From Leifsonia soli (GTDB lineage Bacteria > Actinomycetota > Actinomycetes > Actinomycetales > Microbacteriaceae): a stretch of 64,000 bases of DNA. The notes under the pieces were generated by a model. That model saw only the letters and a list, made by a program, of their open reading frames with translations. It was not told the origin of the DNA and did not search any database. Within the stretch, counting starts at the first letter, position 1. Each line of letters starts with the position of its first letter. The stretch spans positions 1,364,001 through 1,428,000 of the forward strand of contig NZ_JACCBJ010000001.1 of NCBI RefSeq assembly GCF_013408745.1, given 5' to 3'. Positions 25,048 through 33,178 of the stretch are shown here, in pieces. The translations under genes were made by a program, and so were the position numbers.

Positions 25048-25935
25048 CTACTCGTTGCCCTGCGGGGCGCCCGTTCCGGGCAGGTTCTGGTTGCGGTCGT
25101 ACTCGGAGCCCAGCTGACCCTCGTAGCCCTGGTCGCGGAGGCTCTTGATGTGTGCGTCGTACTCCGACTGCGGCACGATCTTGACGTTGAAGAGCATGGC
25201 CGAGTGGTACTCGCCGCAGAGCTCGGCGCACTTGCCGACGAAGGTGCCCGTGCGGTCGGTCGTCTCGAAGTACATGTAGTTGGTCTTGCCCGGGATGACG
25301 TCCTTCTTGTAGAGCATCGCCGGCACCCAGAACGAGTGGATCACATCGCGCGAGTCGAGCTGGATCGTGATCTTCTTGTTCTCGGGCAGGTACAGGGTCG
25401 GGACCTCGCCCTCCTGGACCGATCCGGGGGTGGCGCTGTTGTCATCCGGCTGGACCTGGATTCCCGGGTCGTAGACGTTGTCGCTGACGTAGTTGAAGTC
25501 CCACGCCCACTGCTTCGCGTACACCTGGATCTTGACGTCCGGGTTCGCGTACGGCTTCTCGATCGCGTTCTGGTCGCGCGCGGTGAAGGCGAAGAAGCCG
25601 AGCACCAGGATGAGCGGCACGATCGTGTAGAAGATCTCGATCGGCATGTTGTAGCGCAGCTGCACCGGGAGGCCGGTCTGGCCCTTCCGGCGGCGGTACA
25701 CGATGACCGCCCAGAGCGTGAGGCCCCAGACGATGATGCCGACGATGAGCAGGACGATCCAGCTGGTCACCCAGAGGCCGCTGATGCGGTCGGTGTGGTT
25801 CGTGACGGGCGGCTCGCCCTCGACGAAGCCCGGGAGGAATCCGTGCAGCTGAGCCTGCGTGCAGCCCGCGAGTGCCACGACGAGCGTCGCGGCGATCGGG
25901 ATGGCAGCCCATCGGAGACGGCGATTGTGACGCAC
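25048..25935 (-). CDS. ctaC: Cytochrome c oxidase subunit II (CuA), lipoprotein
   Basis: A 295-residue subunit. The lipobox VALAGC puts the modified Cys at residue 25 after signal cleavage. Two helices follow (about 50-75 and 95-118). The cupredoxin domain carries the CuA site CAELCGEYHSAM, where electrons enter from QcrC. The start is GTG with AAGG upstream. It heads ctaCDF. The 86-bp leader region carries overlapping inverted repeats. Confidence 0.96.
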   Translation of the reverse strand: MRHNRRLRWAAIPIAATLVVALAGCTQAQLHGFLPGFVEGEPPVTNHTDRISGLWVTSWIVLLIVGIIVWGLTLWAVIVYRRRKGQTGLPVQLRYNMPIEIFYTIVPLILVLGFFAFTARDQNAIEKPYANPDVKIQVYAKQWAWDFNYVSDNVYDPGIQVQPDDNSATPGSVQEGEVPTLYLPENKKITIQLDSRDVIHSFWVPAMLYKKDVIPGKTNYMYFETTDRTGTFVGKCAELCGEYHSAMLFNVKIVPQSEYDAHIKSLRDQGYEGQLGSEYDRNQNLPGTGAPQGNE

Positions 25936-25960
25936 CGGTGACCTTTCGAGTGACTACTGG

Positions 25961-25984
25961 ACAGTTCACATGCAACTGTATGTG
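25961..25984. promoter_or_regulatory. Overlapping inverted repeats upstream of ctaC
   Basis: ACAGTT-7-AACTGT (25961-25979) overlaps CACAT-8-ATGTG (25967-25984), 26 bp before the ctaC start. A minus-strand TAGGGT at 25994-25999 could be the -10 box, which would place the repeats just downstream of the transcription start. They may be an operator or a leader hairpin. Confidence 0.35.
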
Positions 25985-26021
25985 GCTGTGTCTACCCTAC
26001 TCCGACTGACACCCTGATCCG

Positions 26022-26052
26022 AACAAAAGGGCCGCCCTGTGGAGGGCGGCCC
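26022..26052 (-). terminator. Intrinsic terminator of erpA
   Basis: On the minus strand GGGCCGCCC-TCCACA-GGGCGGCCC is followed directly by TTTTGTT. The stem is a perfect 9 bp with a U-run, 28 bp beyond the erpA stop. Confidence 0.88.
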
Positions 26053-26079
26053 GATGTGATTCTCTGTGCTATACGGCGC

Positions 26080-26436
26080 TCAGTGGAAGGAGTCTCCGCA
26101 CGCGCAGGAACCGGTCGCGTTGGGATTGTCGATCGTGAATCCCTGCTTCTGGATCGTGTCTTCGAAGTCGATCGTCGCGCCGTCGAGGTACGGAACGCTC
26201 ATCTTGTCGACGATGACCTCCACCCCGTCGAAGTCGACGGTCGCGTCTCCGTCGAGCATGCGCTCGTCGAAGTACAGCTGGTAGATCAGACCCGAGCATC
26301 CGCCGGGCTGGACGGCGACGCGCAGACGCAGGTCGTCACGGCCCTCCTGCTCGAGCAGGCTCCTGACCTTGGATGCCGCGGCGTCGGTCAGGCCGACTCC
26401 GTGGGCCTTGGTCGCGGTCAGCGTTGTGTCGGTCAT
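26080..26436 (-). CDS. erpA: Iron-sulfur cluster insertion protein ErpA (A-type carrier)
   Basis: A 118-residue HesB/IscA-like protein that carries Fe-S clusters to target enzymes. The three cluster ligands are Cys47 (GGCSG) and Cys111 and Cys113 (SCACGDSF). ATG 26436 is chosen because GAGGAG lies 8 nt upstream; an upstream in-frame start would add four residues without a better site. A TACAAT -10 box lies 50 bp upstream and an intrinsic terminator follows, so it is monocistronic. The location beside respiratory genes matches M. tuberculosis Rv2204c. Confidence 0.95.
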   Translation of the reverse strand: MTDTTLTATKAHGVGLTDAAASKVRSLLEQEGRDDLRLRVAVQPGGCSGLIYQLYFDERMLDGDATVDFDGVEVIVDKMSVPYLDGATIDFEDTIQKQGFTIDNPNATGSCACGDSFH

Positions 26437-26485
26437 GGGACTCCTCACAAGGACGAAACGGGACTTCGGAACGAAATCTGGGTCG

Positions 26486-26491
26486 ATTGTA
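26486..26491 (-). promoter_or_regulatory. -10 box of erpA
   Basis: TACAAT on the minus strand, giving a leader of about 43 nt that contains the GAGGAG ribosome site. No clear -35 hexamer. Confidence 0.45.
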
Positions 26492-26530
26492 CGTCGCCGA
26501 GCTGGAAATTCGGCAGACCGCGGGATCCGC

Positions 26531-27985
26531 TCAGGATGCGGTGCGCCCGTCGAGCCGCGCGAGCAGCAGCGCCTCGGTCAGCACGGCGCGCTTGAACACG
26601 CCCAGGTGCAGCGACTCGTTGGGGCTGTGGGCGCGCGTGTCCGGGTCCTCGACCCCGGTGACGAGGATCTGCGCCTCCGGGAACTCGCGGACGAGGTCGG
26701 CGATGAACGGGATGGAGCCGCCGATGCCGGTCTCCACCGCCTCGGCTCCCCAGGCGTCGGTCATCGCGCGCTTCGCCTCGGTCGCCGCCCAGCCGTCCGT
26801 GTCGACGAGGAAGGGATCGCCGAGGTCGACATCGTCGATCGCGATGTGCGCGCCGAACGGCGCGTGCGCGCGCAGGTGGCGCTCGAGCGCTTCGTAGGCC
26901 TCACGGGCGGGCTGGCCCGGTGCGACGCGGGAGCTGATCCGCACGGCGACGCCCGGGAGCAGGGTGTTGGACGCGTTGGCGACGCTCGGTGCGTCGATCC
27001 CGGTGACCGTGATGGTCGGCTGCGACCACATCCGCGACAGGATCGGGCCCCGTCCGACACTGGTGACGCCCGGGAGGAAGGCGGCGTCCTCGGCGAGCTG
27101 CTCCTCCGTGAACGCCGGCGGCTCCGCCGCGGCATCGTACGAGGTGAGGCCGTCGACGGCCACCGCGCCGTCGTCGTCGTGCAGGGTGGCGAGGAGCTTC
27201 ACCAGCGCGAGCATCGCATCCGGAGCCGCTCCCCCGTACATGCCCGAGTGCGAGGCGTGCTCGAGCGTCGAGACGGTGAGGCGGAACGTGACGTTGCCGC
27301 GGAGCGACACCGTCAGCGCGGGGGTGTTCACATCGACGTTGTCGGAGTCGGCGACCACGATGACGTCGGCGGCCAGGGCGGCTGCGTTCTGCTCCAGGAA
27401 GTTCGCGAAGGAGCGGGAGCCGAACTCCTCCTCCCCCTCGATGAAGACGGCGAGGCCGACCTCCAGGTCGTCGCCCAGCACGTCGCGCAGCGCCCGCACG
27501 CTCGCCACGTGCGCCATGACGCCCGCCTTGTCGTCGGCCGCCCCGCGGCCGTAGAGGCGGTCGCCGCGCACGGTCGGCCCGAACGGCGGAGTGTCCCAGT
27601 TCGCCTCGTCGCCCTCCGGCTGGACGTCGTGGTGGGCGTAGAGCAGGACGGTGGGTCGCCCGTTCCTCGCGGCCCGCGTCGCCAGCACGGCCGGCTGCCC
27701 GAGCGTGTCGCCGTCGCCGATCGGCGCCTGCTTGACCTCGACCCTGTCGAACATCCCGGTGTCGGTGAGGAGGGCGGCGACCGCGTCGGCACTGCGGCGC
27801 ACGTTCTCGGGGTCGAACGCGGACCACGACACCGACGGGATGCGGACGAGCTTCGAGAGGTCGGCGACGGCCGACGGCAACCCCGCCTCGACCGCGGCGC
27901 GGACCTTCGCCTCGACGCCGGGGGCCGAACCGTCCGCCGTGTCGTCGGCGGCCGTGGGAACAGGGGTCTGCTGGCTGTCTGTCAT
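26531..27985 (-). CDS. M20 family metallodipeptidase
   Basis: A 484-residue zinc peptidase. The metal-site motifs are LLYAHHDVQPEGD, GRGAADDKAGVMA (bridging Asp), the catalytic Glu in FIEGEEEFGS, a later Asp in VVADSDN, and ETGIGGSIPFI near the C-terminus. Residues about 205-330 are the dimerisation lid domain (TLEHASHSGMYGG). This pattern is typical of actinobacterial M20/M25/M40 dipeptidases. The ATG is 7 nt from TAAGAT, so the mRNA is probably leaderless. It is divergent from a DUF3043 gene. Confidence 0.92.
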   Translation of the reverse strand: MTDSQQTPVPTAADDTADGSAPGVEAKVRAAVEAGLPSAVADLSKLVRIPSVSWSAFDPENVRRSADAVAALLTDTGMFDRVEVKQAPIGDGDTLGQPAVLATRAARNGRPTVLLYAHHDVQPEGDEANWDTPPFGPTVRGDRLYGRGAADDKAGVMAHVASVRALRDVLGDDLEVGLAVFIEGEEEFGSRSFANFLEQNAAALAADVIVVADSDNVDVNTPALTVSLRGNVTFRLTVSTLEHASHSGMYGGAAPDAMLALVKLLATLHDDDGAVAVDGLTSYDAAAEPPAFTEEQLAEDAAFLPGVTSVGRGPILSRMWSQPTITVTGIDAPSVANASNTLLPGVAVRISSRVAPGQPAREAYEALERHLRAHAPFGAHIAIDDVDLGDPFLVDTDGWAATEAKRAMTDAWGAEAVETGIGGSIPFIADLVREFPEAQILVTGVEDPDTRAHSPNESLHLGVFKRAVLTEALLLARLDGRTAS

Positions 27986-27992
27986 GCGGGTA

Positions 27993-27998
27993 ATCTTA
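27993..27998 (-). promoter_or_regulatory. -10 box of the M20 peptidase gene (leaderless)
   Basis: TAAGAT on the minus strand, 7 nt before the ATG at 27985. Confidence 0.5.
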
Positions 27999-28026
27999 AG
28001 CGGACCCCACAAGCGAAGGCTCGAAG

Positions 28027-28623
28027 TTGGCGAAACGACAGAATGCGGCGAGCGAGGCGGAGACGCCCGCCGCCGAGACCCCCGAAGAGACGGCTGCCCG
28101 GCTGAAGCAGGGCAAGGGCGCACCGACGCCCTCCCGCCGCCAGCAGGAGGCCGCCCGCAAGCGCCCGCTGGTGCCGACGGACCGCAAGGAAGCGGCACGC
28201 GTCGCCCGGCAGAAGCAGGCGGAGGCGCGCGAGAAGGCGCGCATCGGCATGGCGGCCGGCGACGACCGCTACCTGACCGCACGCGACCGCGGACCCCAGC
28301 GCCGGTACGTGCGCGACTATGTCGACGCCCGGTTCTCGATCGGCGAGTTCCTCATCCCGGTGATGCTGATCGTCATCATCCTGACGTTCCTGCCGTGGCC
28401 GGAGATGCAGGTCTACGGCCTCTTCGCGCTCTGGGGCTTCTTCCTGATCGCGGTCATCGACTGCATCGCGCTCGGCTTCCTGGTGCGCAGGCGCATCGGC
28501 GCCAAGTTCGGCGCGACGAAGGTGGAGCGCGGCCTGCGCTGGTACGCCGCGATGCGCGCTCTGCAGCTGCGGGTCATGCGCCTGCCGAAGCCGCAGGTCA
28601 AGCGCGGCCAGTTCCCGAGCTGA
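28027..28623 (+). CDS. DUF3043 membrane protein
   Basis: A 198-residue protein with a TTG start and a GAAGG-like ribosome site. Residues 1-95 are charged and Lys/Arg/Glu-rich (RRQQEAARKRPLVP and DRKEAARVARQKQAEARE), probably a helical cytoplasmic region. Then come RDYVDARFSIGEFLIPVML, two hydrophobic helices (about 108-150) and a basic C-terminus RLPKPQVKRGQ. This layout defines DUF3043, an actinobacterial family (Rv2206-like) of unknown function. An RNase H gene starts 1 bp after its stop. Confidence 0.88.
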   Translation: MAKRQNAASEAETPAAETPEETAARLKQGKGAPTPSRRQQEAARKRPLVPTDRKEAARVARQKQAEAREKARIGMAAGDDRYLTARDRGPQRRYVRDYVDARFSIGEFLIPVMLIVIILTFLPWPEMQVYGLFALWGFFLIAVIDCIALGFLVRRRIGAKFGATKVERGLRWYAAMRALQLRVMRLPKPQVKRGQFPS

Positions 28624-28624
28624 C

Positions 28625-29560
28625 ATGGCGATCGTCGCGGCGGCGGACGGCTCCGCCCTCGGCAACCCCGGCCCGGCCGGCTGGGCCTGGTACGTGGACG
28701 ACGACCACTGGTCGGCGGGAGGCTGGCCGCACGGCACCAACAACCAGGGCGAGCTCATGGCGGTCATCGACCTGCTGGAGGCGACCGCCCACCTCGGCGA
28801 CGACCTGCACATCTTCTGCGACAGCCAGTATGTGATCAACGCGGTGACCAAGTGGATGCCGGGCTGGAAGCGCAAGGGCTGGCGCAAGGCCGACGGCGCC
28901 CCCGTCCTGAACCGCGAGCTGCTGGAGCGCCTCGACCGCGCCCTGCAGGGCCGGAGCTACCGGTTCGAGTGGGTCAAGGGACACGCCGGTCATGAGCTGA
29001 ACGAGGCGGCGGACGAGCGGGCGCGCGCCGTCGCCCTCGCGTACCAGAAGGGCGACCCCATCCCGATCGGCCCGGGGTGGCCCGGTCGGGCGGCCGTCGC
29101 CGAGGAGCCGGCACCCGCTGCCGCTGCGGCCACTGCCGCACCCGCTGCGGCCGTCGCCGCCCCCGCGCCGCAGGACGCCTCCGTCGAACTCGACCTCTTC
29201 GACGACCTCGCCGCCGAGGAGACGGACGAGCAGGTCGTCGCGCGATTGGAGCGCGAGCTGCTGGAGCCCACGGTCCGCTCGGATGCCTCCCGGCTCGCCG
29301 AGCTGCTGCATCCCTCGTTCGAGGAGATCGGGCGTTCGGGCCGGTTGTGGGGCCGGGATGCGCTGATCTCCGAGCTGGCCGTCGACGACGACCCGGCCGC
29401 GGCGATGGAGCTGCTGGCCGTCGACCGCGTCGCGCCAGAGACGCTGCTGCTCACCGCACGGACGACGGATGCGCGCGGCGCGACCCTGCGGAGCTCCCTC
29501 TGGGTGCGCAGCTCGGGCCGCTGGCGCCTACGCTTCCACCAGGGGACGCCGGAGGCGTAG
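28625..29560 (+). CDS. RNase H type I fused to a C-terminal NTF2-like (DUF4440-type) domain
   Basis: A 311-residue two-domain protein. Residues 1-145 are RNase HI, with active-site Asp8 (ADGSALGNPG), Glu43 (NQGELMAV), Asp66 (FCDSQYV) and Asp130 (LNEAADERA), plus the KGWRKADGAPV basic handle. It should cut RNA in RNA:DNA hybrids. An Ala/Pro linker follows (about 160-185). Residues 200-311 (LERELLEPTVRSDASRLAELL to WRLRFHQGTPEA) look like a DUF4440/SnoaL fold. Classical RNase HI ends near residue 155. The 3' end overlaps convergent pyrD by 33 nt. Confidence 0.9.
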   Translation: MAIVAAADGSALGNPGPAGWAWYVDDDHWSAGGWPHGTNNQGELMAVIDLLEATAHLGDDLHIFCDSQYVINAVTKWMPGWKRKGWRKADGAPVLNRELLERLDRALQGRSYRFEWVKGHAGHELNEAADERARAVALAYQKGDPIPIGPGWPGRAAVAEEPAPAAAAATAAPAAAVAAPAPQDASVELDLFDDLAAEETDEQVVARLERELLEPTVRSDASRLAELLHPSFEEIGRSGRLWGRDALISELAVDDDPAAAMELLAVDRVAPETLLLTARTTDARGATLRSSLWVRSSGRWRLRFHQGTPEA

Positions 29561-30571
29561 CAGCCCCCGGTTGATCTGCCGGGCCCAGAGCGGGCCGCGG
29601 TAGAGGAACGCCGTGTAGCCCTGCACGAGGGTCGCTCCGGCATCCAGGCGCTCCTGTACGTCCTCCGCCGTCTCGACGCCCCCGACGGAGATGACGCAGA
29701 GTTCGGCCGGTACGACGGCGCGGATGAGTCGGAGCACCTCGAGGGACCGCGCCGCGAGCGGGGCGCCGCTCAGCCCGCCGGCGCCCGCCGCCGCTACGAC
29801 GGCGGGGTCGGTGCGAAGACCCTCCCGCGAGATCGTGGTGTTGGTGGCGATGATGCCCGCGAGCCCGAGCTCGACGGCCAGACGCGCGATGCGCTCGACC
29901 TGGTCGTCCGTGAGGTCTGGCGCGATCTTGACCAGCAGCGGTGTCGCACCGGCGACCTCCTTCACCGCGGTGAGTAGCGGGCCGAGCAGCTCCAGCTCCT
30001 GCAGGCCGCGGAGCCCCGGCGTGTTCGGGGAGCTGACGTTGACCACCAGGTAGTCGGCGACCGGGGCGAGCGCGCGGGCGCTGGTCAGATAGTCCTCCGT
30101 GGCGTCTTCGACGGCGACGACCCGCGACTTGCCGATGTTCACGCCGAGCACTGGGCGCTTCGCCGAACGGCGAACCCGGAGCAGCCGGTTCGCCGCCGCA
30201 CCGGCGCCGTGGTTGTTGAAGCCCATCCGGTTGATCACGGCGCGGTCCGGGATGAGGCGGAACAGCCGCGGCTTGTCGTTGCCGGGCTGCGGGCGCGCGG
30301 TGATCGTGCCGACCTCGACGTGGCCGAAGCCGAGCGCGCCGAGGCCGAGGACGCCCTCACCGTCCTTGTCGAATCCGGCCGCCACGCCGAACGGTGAGTC
30401 GAACCGCAGCCCGAGCGCCTCGACGGCGAGGGACGGATCCGGCGCCGTGAACCGGCGCGCCAGCCCGCCGAGGCCGACGGCCGGGAGGGCGCGGATCACC
30501 ACGAACGCGAGGTGATGGGCCCGCTCGGGGTCGAGCCGGGACAGGACGAGGTCGAAGAGTGCGCGATACAT
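29528..30571 (-). CDS. pyrD: Dihydroorotate dehydrogenase, class 2 (quinone-linked)
   Basis: A 347-residue membrane-associated enzyme oxidising dihydroorotate to orotate with electrons passed to menaquinone. Class 2 features are the N-terminal helical extension (MYRALFDLVLSRLDPERAHHLAF), RMGFNNHGAGAAANRL, NVSSPNTPGLRGLQ with the catalytic Ser, and the FMN-phosphate region ISVGGVETAEDVQERLDAGATLVQ, given here in two parts: ISVGGVETAEDV and DAGATLVQGYT. The ATG is 9 nt from a TATTCT -10-like box. The stop lies inside the 3' end of the RNase H gene. Confidence 0.96.
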   Translation of the reverse strand: MYRALFDLVLSRLDPERAHHLAFVVIRALPAVGLGGLARRFTAPDPSLAVEALGLRFDSPFGVAAGFDKDGEGVLGLGALGFGHVEVGTITARPQPGNDKPRLFRLIPDRAVINRMGFNNHGAGAAANRLLRVRRSAKRPVLGVNIGKSRVVAVEDATEDYLTSARALAPVADYLVVNVSSPNTPGLRGLQELELLGPLLTAVKEVAGATPLLVKIAPDLTDDQVERIARLAVELGLAGIIATNTTISREGLRTDPAVVAAAGAGGLSGAPLAARSLEVLRLIRAVVPAELCVISVGGVETAEDVQERLDAGATLVQGYTAFLYRGPLWARQINRGLLRLRRPLVEA

Positions 30572-30688
30572 GCCGGTATGAGAATACCCGGCCCCGCTAC
30601 TCGACCTCGACCGGCTCCGCGCGGTGGAGCTCAGGGCAGCGCGCAGCGATGCCGCGACCCCAGCGCCGAGGGAGCCTGCGACCGAGGT

Positions 30689-31159
30689 TCAGGAAGGAGC
30701 GCCGGCAGGCTCCACATGCGCCAGCCGCAGGGAGCGGATGGCGGCCTCGAAGTCGTCGAGCGAGTCGAACCCCTGGTAGACGCTGGCGAACCGCAGGTAC
30801 GCCACCTCGTCGAGCTCGCGCAGCTCCGGCAGGATCGCGAGGCCGATGTCGTTGGCCTCGATCTGCGACGCACCGGTCGAGCGGATGGTCTCCTCGACCT
30901 TCTGCGCCAGCACGGCCAGATCGGAGTCGGTCACCGGGCGCCCCTGGCACGCCTTCCGCACGCCGAGCACGATCTTCTCGCGGCTGAACGGCTCGGCCAC
31001 CCCGCTGCGCTTGATCACGCTGAGGCTCGCCGTCTCCGTCGTCGAGAACCGGCGGCCGCACTCCGGGCACTGCCGGCGGCGGCGGATCGACAGCCCGTCG
31101 TCGCTCGTCCGGGAGTCGATGACGCGGGAGTCCGGGTGACGGCAGAAGGGGCAGAACAT
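30689..31159 (-). CDS. nrdR: Transcriptional repressor NrdR
   Basis: A 156-residue regulator of ribonucleotide reductase genes. Zinc-ribbon Cys3, Cys6, Cys31 and Cys34 (MFCPFC, QCPECG) are followed by an ATP-cone domain (about 46-136: [16 protein letters not shown] onward) that senses ATP/dATP. The ATG is 6 nt from a near-consensus TAGAAT, so it can be made from its own leaderless mRNA although hisD ends only 16 bp upstream. No nrd genes are present here. Confidence 0.96.
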   Translation of the reverse strand: MFCPFCRHPDSRVIDSRTSDDGLSIRRRRQCPECGRRFSTTETASLSVIKRSGVAEPFSREKIVLGVRKACQGRPVTDSDLAVLAQKVEETIRSTGASQIEANDIGLAILPELRELDEVAYLRFASVYQGFDSLDDFEAAIRSLRLAHVEPAGAPS

Positions 31160-31165
31160 GAAGGG

Positions 31166-31171
31166 ATTCTA
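31166..31171 (-). promoter_or_regulatory. -10 box of nrdR (leaderless)
   Basis: TAGAAT on the minus strand, 6 nt before the ATG at 31159, in the 16-bp hisD-nrdR gap. Confidence 0.55.
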
Positions 31172-31175
31172 TCGC

Positions 31176-32486
31176 TCAGCGGGTGCGGAACCGCTGGGTG
31201 ACCGCTTCTCCGTGCGCCGGGAGGTCCTCCGCCGTCGACAGGGCCACGATCCGGTCGGCGACCTCCCGCAGCGCGTCCCGGTCGTACTGGACGACCTGCT
31301 GCGGGCGGAGGAAGGAGTAGGCGCCCAGGCCCGGCGAGAAACGCGCCTGTCCGCCGGTCGGGAGCACGTGGTTCGACCCAGCCAGGTAGTCGCCGAGGCT
31401 CACCGGCGACGTCGGGCCGAGGAAGATGGCGCCCGCGTTGCGGATGGAGCGCAGCAGCTCCTGCGGGTCGGCGGTCTGAAGCTCCAGGTGCTCCGGGCCG
31501 TAGGCGTTGCTGAACGCTGCAGCCGCGGCGAGATCGTCCACGAGCACCACGGCGGACTGCGGGCCGCCGAGGGCCGTGCGCACCCGCTCACTGTGCTTGG
31601 TCGCGCCGGCCAGCGCATCCAGCTCTGCCACAACGCGCTCGGCGAACGCCGGGCTGTCGGTGACCAGCAGGGAGGCGGCCGCCTCGTCGTGCTCCGCCTG
31701 CGAGACCAGGTCTGCCGCGACGTAGGCGGGGTCCGCGGTGTCGTCCGCGATCACGAGGATCTCGGTCGTGCCGGCCTCGGAGTCGATGCCCGCCTGACCG
31801 CGTACGACGCGCTTCGCGGCCGCCACGTAGATGTTGCCGGGGCCGGTGATGACCTGGACCGGCTCCAGGCCGATTTCTTCGACGCCGTACGCCAGCGCGC
31901 CGATCGCACCGGCGCCTCCCATCGCGTACACCTCATCGATGCCGAGGAGGCCGGCGGCCCCGAGGATGACCGGGTGGACTGCTCCCCCGAACTCGCGCTG
32001 GGGAGGGCTCGCGATGGCGACGGAGGCGACGCCCGCGATCTGTGCGGGCACCGCGTTCATGACGACGCTCGACGGGTAGACGGCCTTGCCGCCCGGCACG
32101 TACAGTCCGGCGCGCTCCACGGGCTCCCAGCGCTGCACGATCGTGGCACCGGGACGGAGGACGGTCTCGGCCGGCGGCGGCACCTGCGCGGCGGTCGCCT
32201 CGCGCACGCGCGCGATCGCCTCCTCCAGCGCCTCACGGACGTCCGCGGGAAGCGCCTCGATGGCGGCGTCGATCTCCGCCTGGGGAACGCGGACGGAGGC
32301 CGGCGCGGCCCCGTCGAAGCGCTCGGCCTGCTCGGCGAGGGCGGCGAGCCCGCGCTGCCGCACGTCGTCGATCAGCGCGGAGGCGACCGACATCGCCGCC
32401 TGGACGTCCACGACGGGACGGGGCACGAGTCGCTGGAAGGCGGCGCGAGTAGGCTGGACACCGCGGAGGTCGATGGTCTGGATCAT
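31176..32486 (-). CDS. hisD: Histidinol dehydrogenase
   Basis: A 436-residue zinc enzyme making the last two NAD-dependent oxidations to L-histidine. Present are PGGKAVYPSSVVMNAVPA, the GPGNIYVAAAKRVV block, DSEAGTTEILVIADD, and zinc-ligand regions SQAEHDEAA and GSNHVLPTGG. Length fits the family. It stands apart from other his genes here and is divergent from a flavin reductase. The -10-like TAGGGT is 9 nt from the ATG, so any leader would be very short. Confidence 0.97.
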   Translation of the reverse strand: MIQTIDLRGVQPTRAAFQRLVPRPVVDVQAAMSVASALIDDVRQRGLAALAEQAERFDGAAPASVRVPQAEIDAAIEALPADVREALEEAIARVREATAAQVPPPAETVLRPGATIVQRWEPVERAGLYVPGGKAVYPSSVVMNAVPAQIAGVASVAIASPPQREFGGAVHPVILGAAGLLGIDEVYAMGGAGAIGALAYGVEEIGLEPVQVITGPGNIYVAAAKRVVRGQAGIDSEAGTTEILVIADDTADPAYVAADLVSQAEHDEAAASLLVTDSPAFAERVVAELDALAGATKHSERVRTALGGPQSAVVLVDDLAAAAAFSNAYGPEHLELQTADPQELLRSIRNAGAIFLGPTSPVSLGDYLAGSNHVLPTGGQARFSPGLGAYSFLRPQQVVQYDRDALREVADRIVALSTAEDLPAHGEAVTQRFRTR

Positions 32487-32495
32487 GGCCCATCC

Positions 32496-32501
32496 ACCCT
32501 A
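32496..32501 (-). promoter_or_regulatory. Possible -10 box of hisD
   Basis: TAGGGT on the minus strand, 9 nt before the ATG at 32486. The implied leader is 2-3 nt. Confidence 0.35.
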
Positions 32502-32565
32502 TCCGCTCGGGCACGTCCCTCCCCCGCGGAATGGTCGACACAGATTCGGGCTTGTATCCATCAGT

Positions 32566-33096
32566 ATGAACAGCGCATCCCCCGACCCCACCGACGGCGC
32601 CATCGGCGACGCGACCCCGGACCTCGCGGCGTTCCGGCAGACGTTCCGCCGCCACGCGGCCGGGGTGGCCATCGTCACGGCGCAGCGCGAGGACGGCACG
32701 CCCGTCGGGTTCACCGTGACGTCGCTCGCGTCGCTCGCAGCCGTCCCGCCGCTCGCCACCTTCAACATGGCGCTCTCGGCCTCGAGCTGGCCGGCGATCG
32801 CGGAGACCGACCGGGTCGTCATCCACACCCTCGGCGTGCGCAATCGCGACGTCGCCCAGACGCTGTCCGGCGACAACAGCCAGCGGTTCATCGGCGACCA
32901 CTGGTACCGCGGGCCGCACGGGCTGCCGGTCATCAAGGACACGACGGCCTGGATGGTCGGGCGCATCATCGAGCGCGTCCAGGTGCACCAGAGCGCGGTC
33001 GTGATCGTGCAGATCGAGCAGGGCGGCCTCGGCGAGGACGACGCGCCGCTGGTCTACCACGAGCGCACCTACTGGCGCCCCGGCACCCCCGTCTGA
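32566..33096 (+). CDS. Flavin reductase family protein
   Basis: A 176-residue FMN-binding split-barrel protein. RQTFRRHAAGVAIVTAQREDG, then GFTVTSLASLAAVPPLATFN, is the typical flavin-reductase start with the FMN-contact TSLASLA. IHTLGVRNRDVAQTLSG and a C-terminal YHERTYWRP follow. Such proteins supply reduced flavin to two-component monooxygenases; no monooxygenase is adjacent. The ATG at 32566 lacks a clear ribosome site. It ends before palindrome D, facing dnaE. Confidence 0.88.
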   Translation: MNSASPDPTDGAIGDATPDLAAFRQTFRRHAAGVAIVTAQREDGTPVGFTVTSLASLAAVPPLATFNMALSASSWPAIAETDRVVIHTLGVRNRDVAQTLSGDNSQRFIGDHWYRGPHGLPVIKDTTAWMVGRIIERVQVHQSAVVIVQIEQGGLGEDDAPLVYHERTYWRPGTPV

Positions 33097-33121
33097 CGCT
33101 TCGCGTCCTTCCCGCTCCGAT

Positions 33122-33178
33122 CGGGGTGCGACATCATGTCGCCACTCGCGCCGAGATGCGACATGATGTCGCACCTCG
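33122..33178. repeat. Nested palindrome (element D) between convergent genes
   Basis: GGTGCGACATCATGTCGC (33125-33142) and its exact complement (33158-33175) flank a 15-nt loop; pairing extends three more bases outward with one wobble. Each arm is itself a palindrome (GCGACAT-C-ATGTCGC), so it can form one long or two short hairpins. No U-run follows on either strand. CGGTGGG (33180-33186) lies at the right edge, as in palindrome A. Confidence 0.88.

Noticed and set aside
30671..30713. 9-bp inverted repeat spanning the nrdR stop codon as terminator
   Set aside because: 25-nt loop, no U-run, and one arm lies in coding sequence; not convincing.
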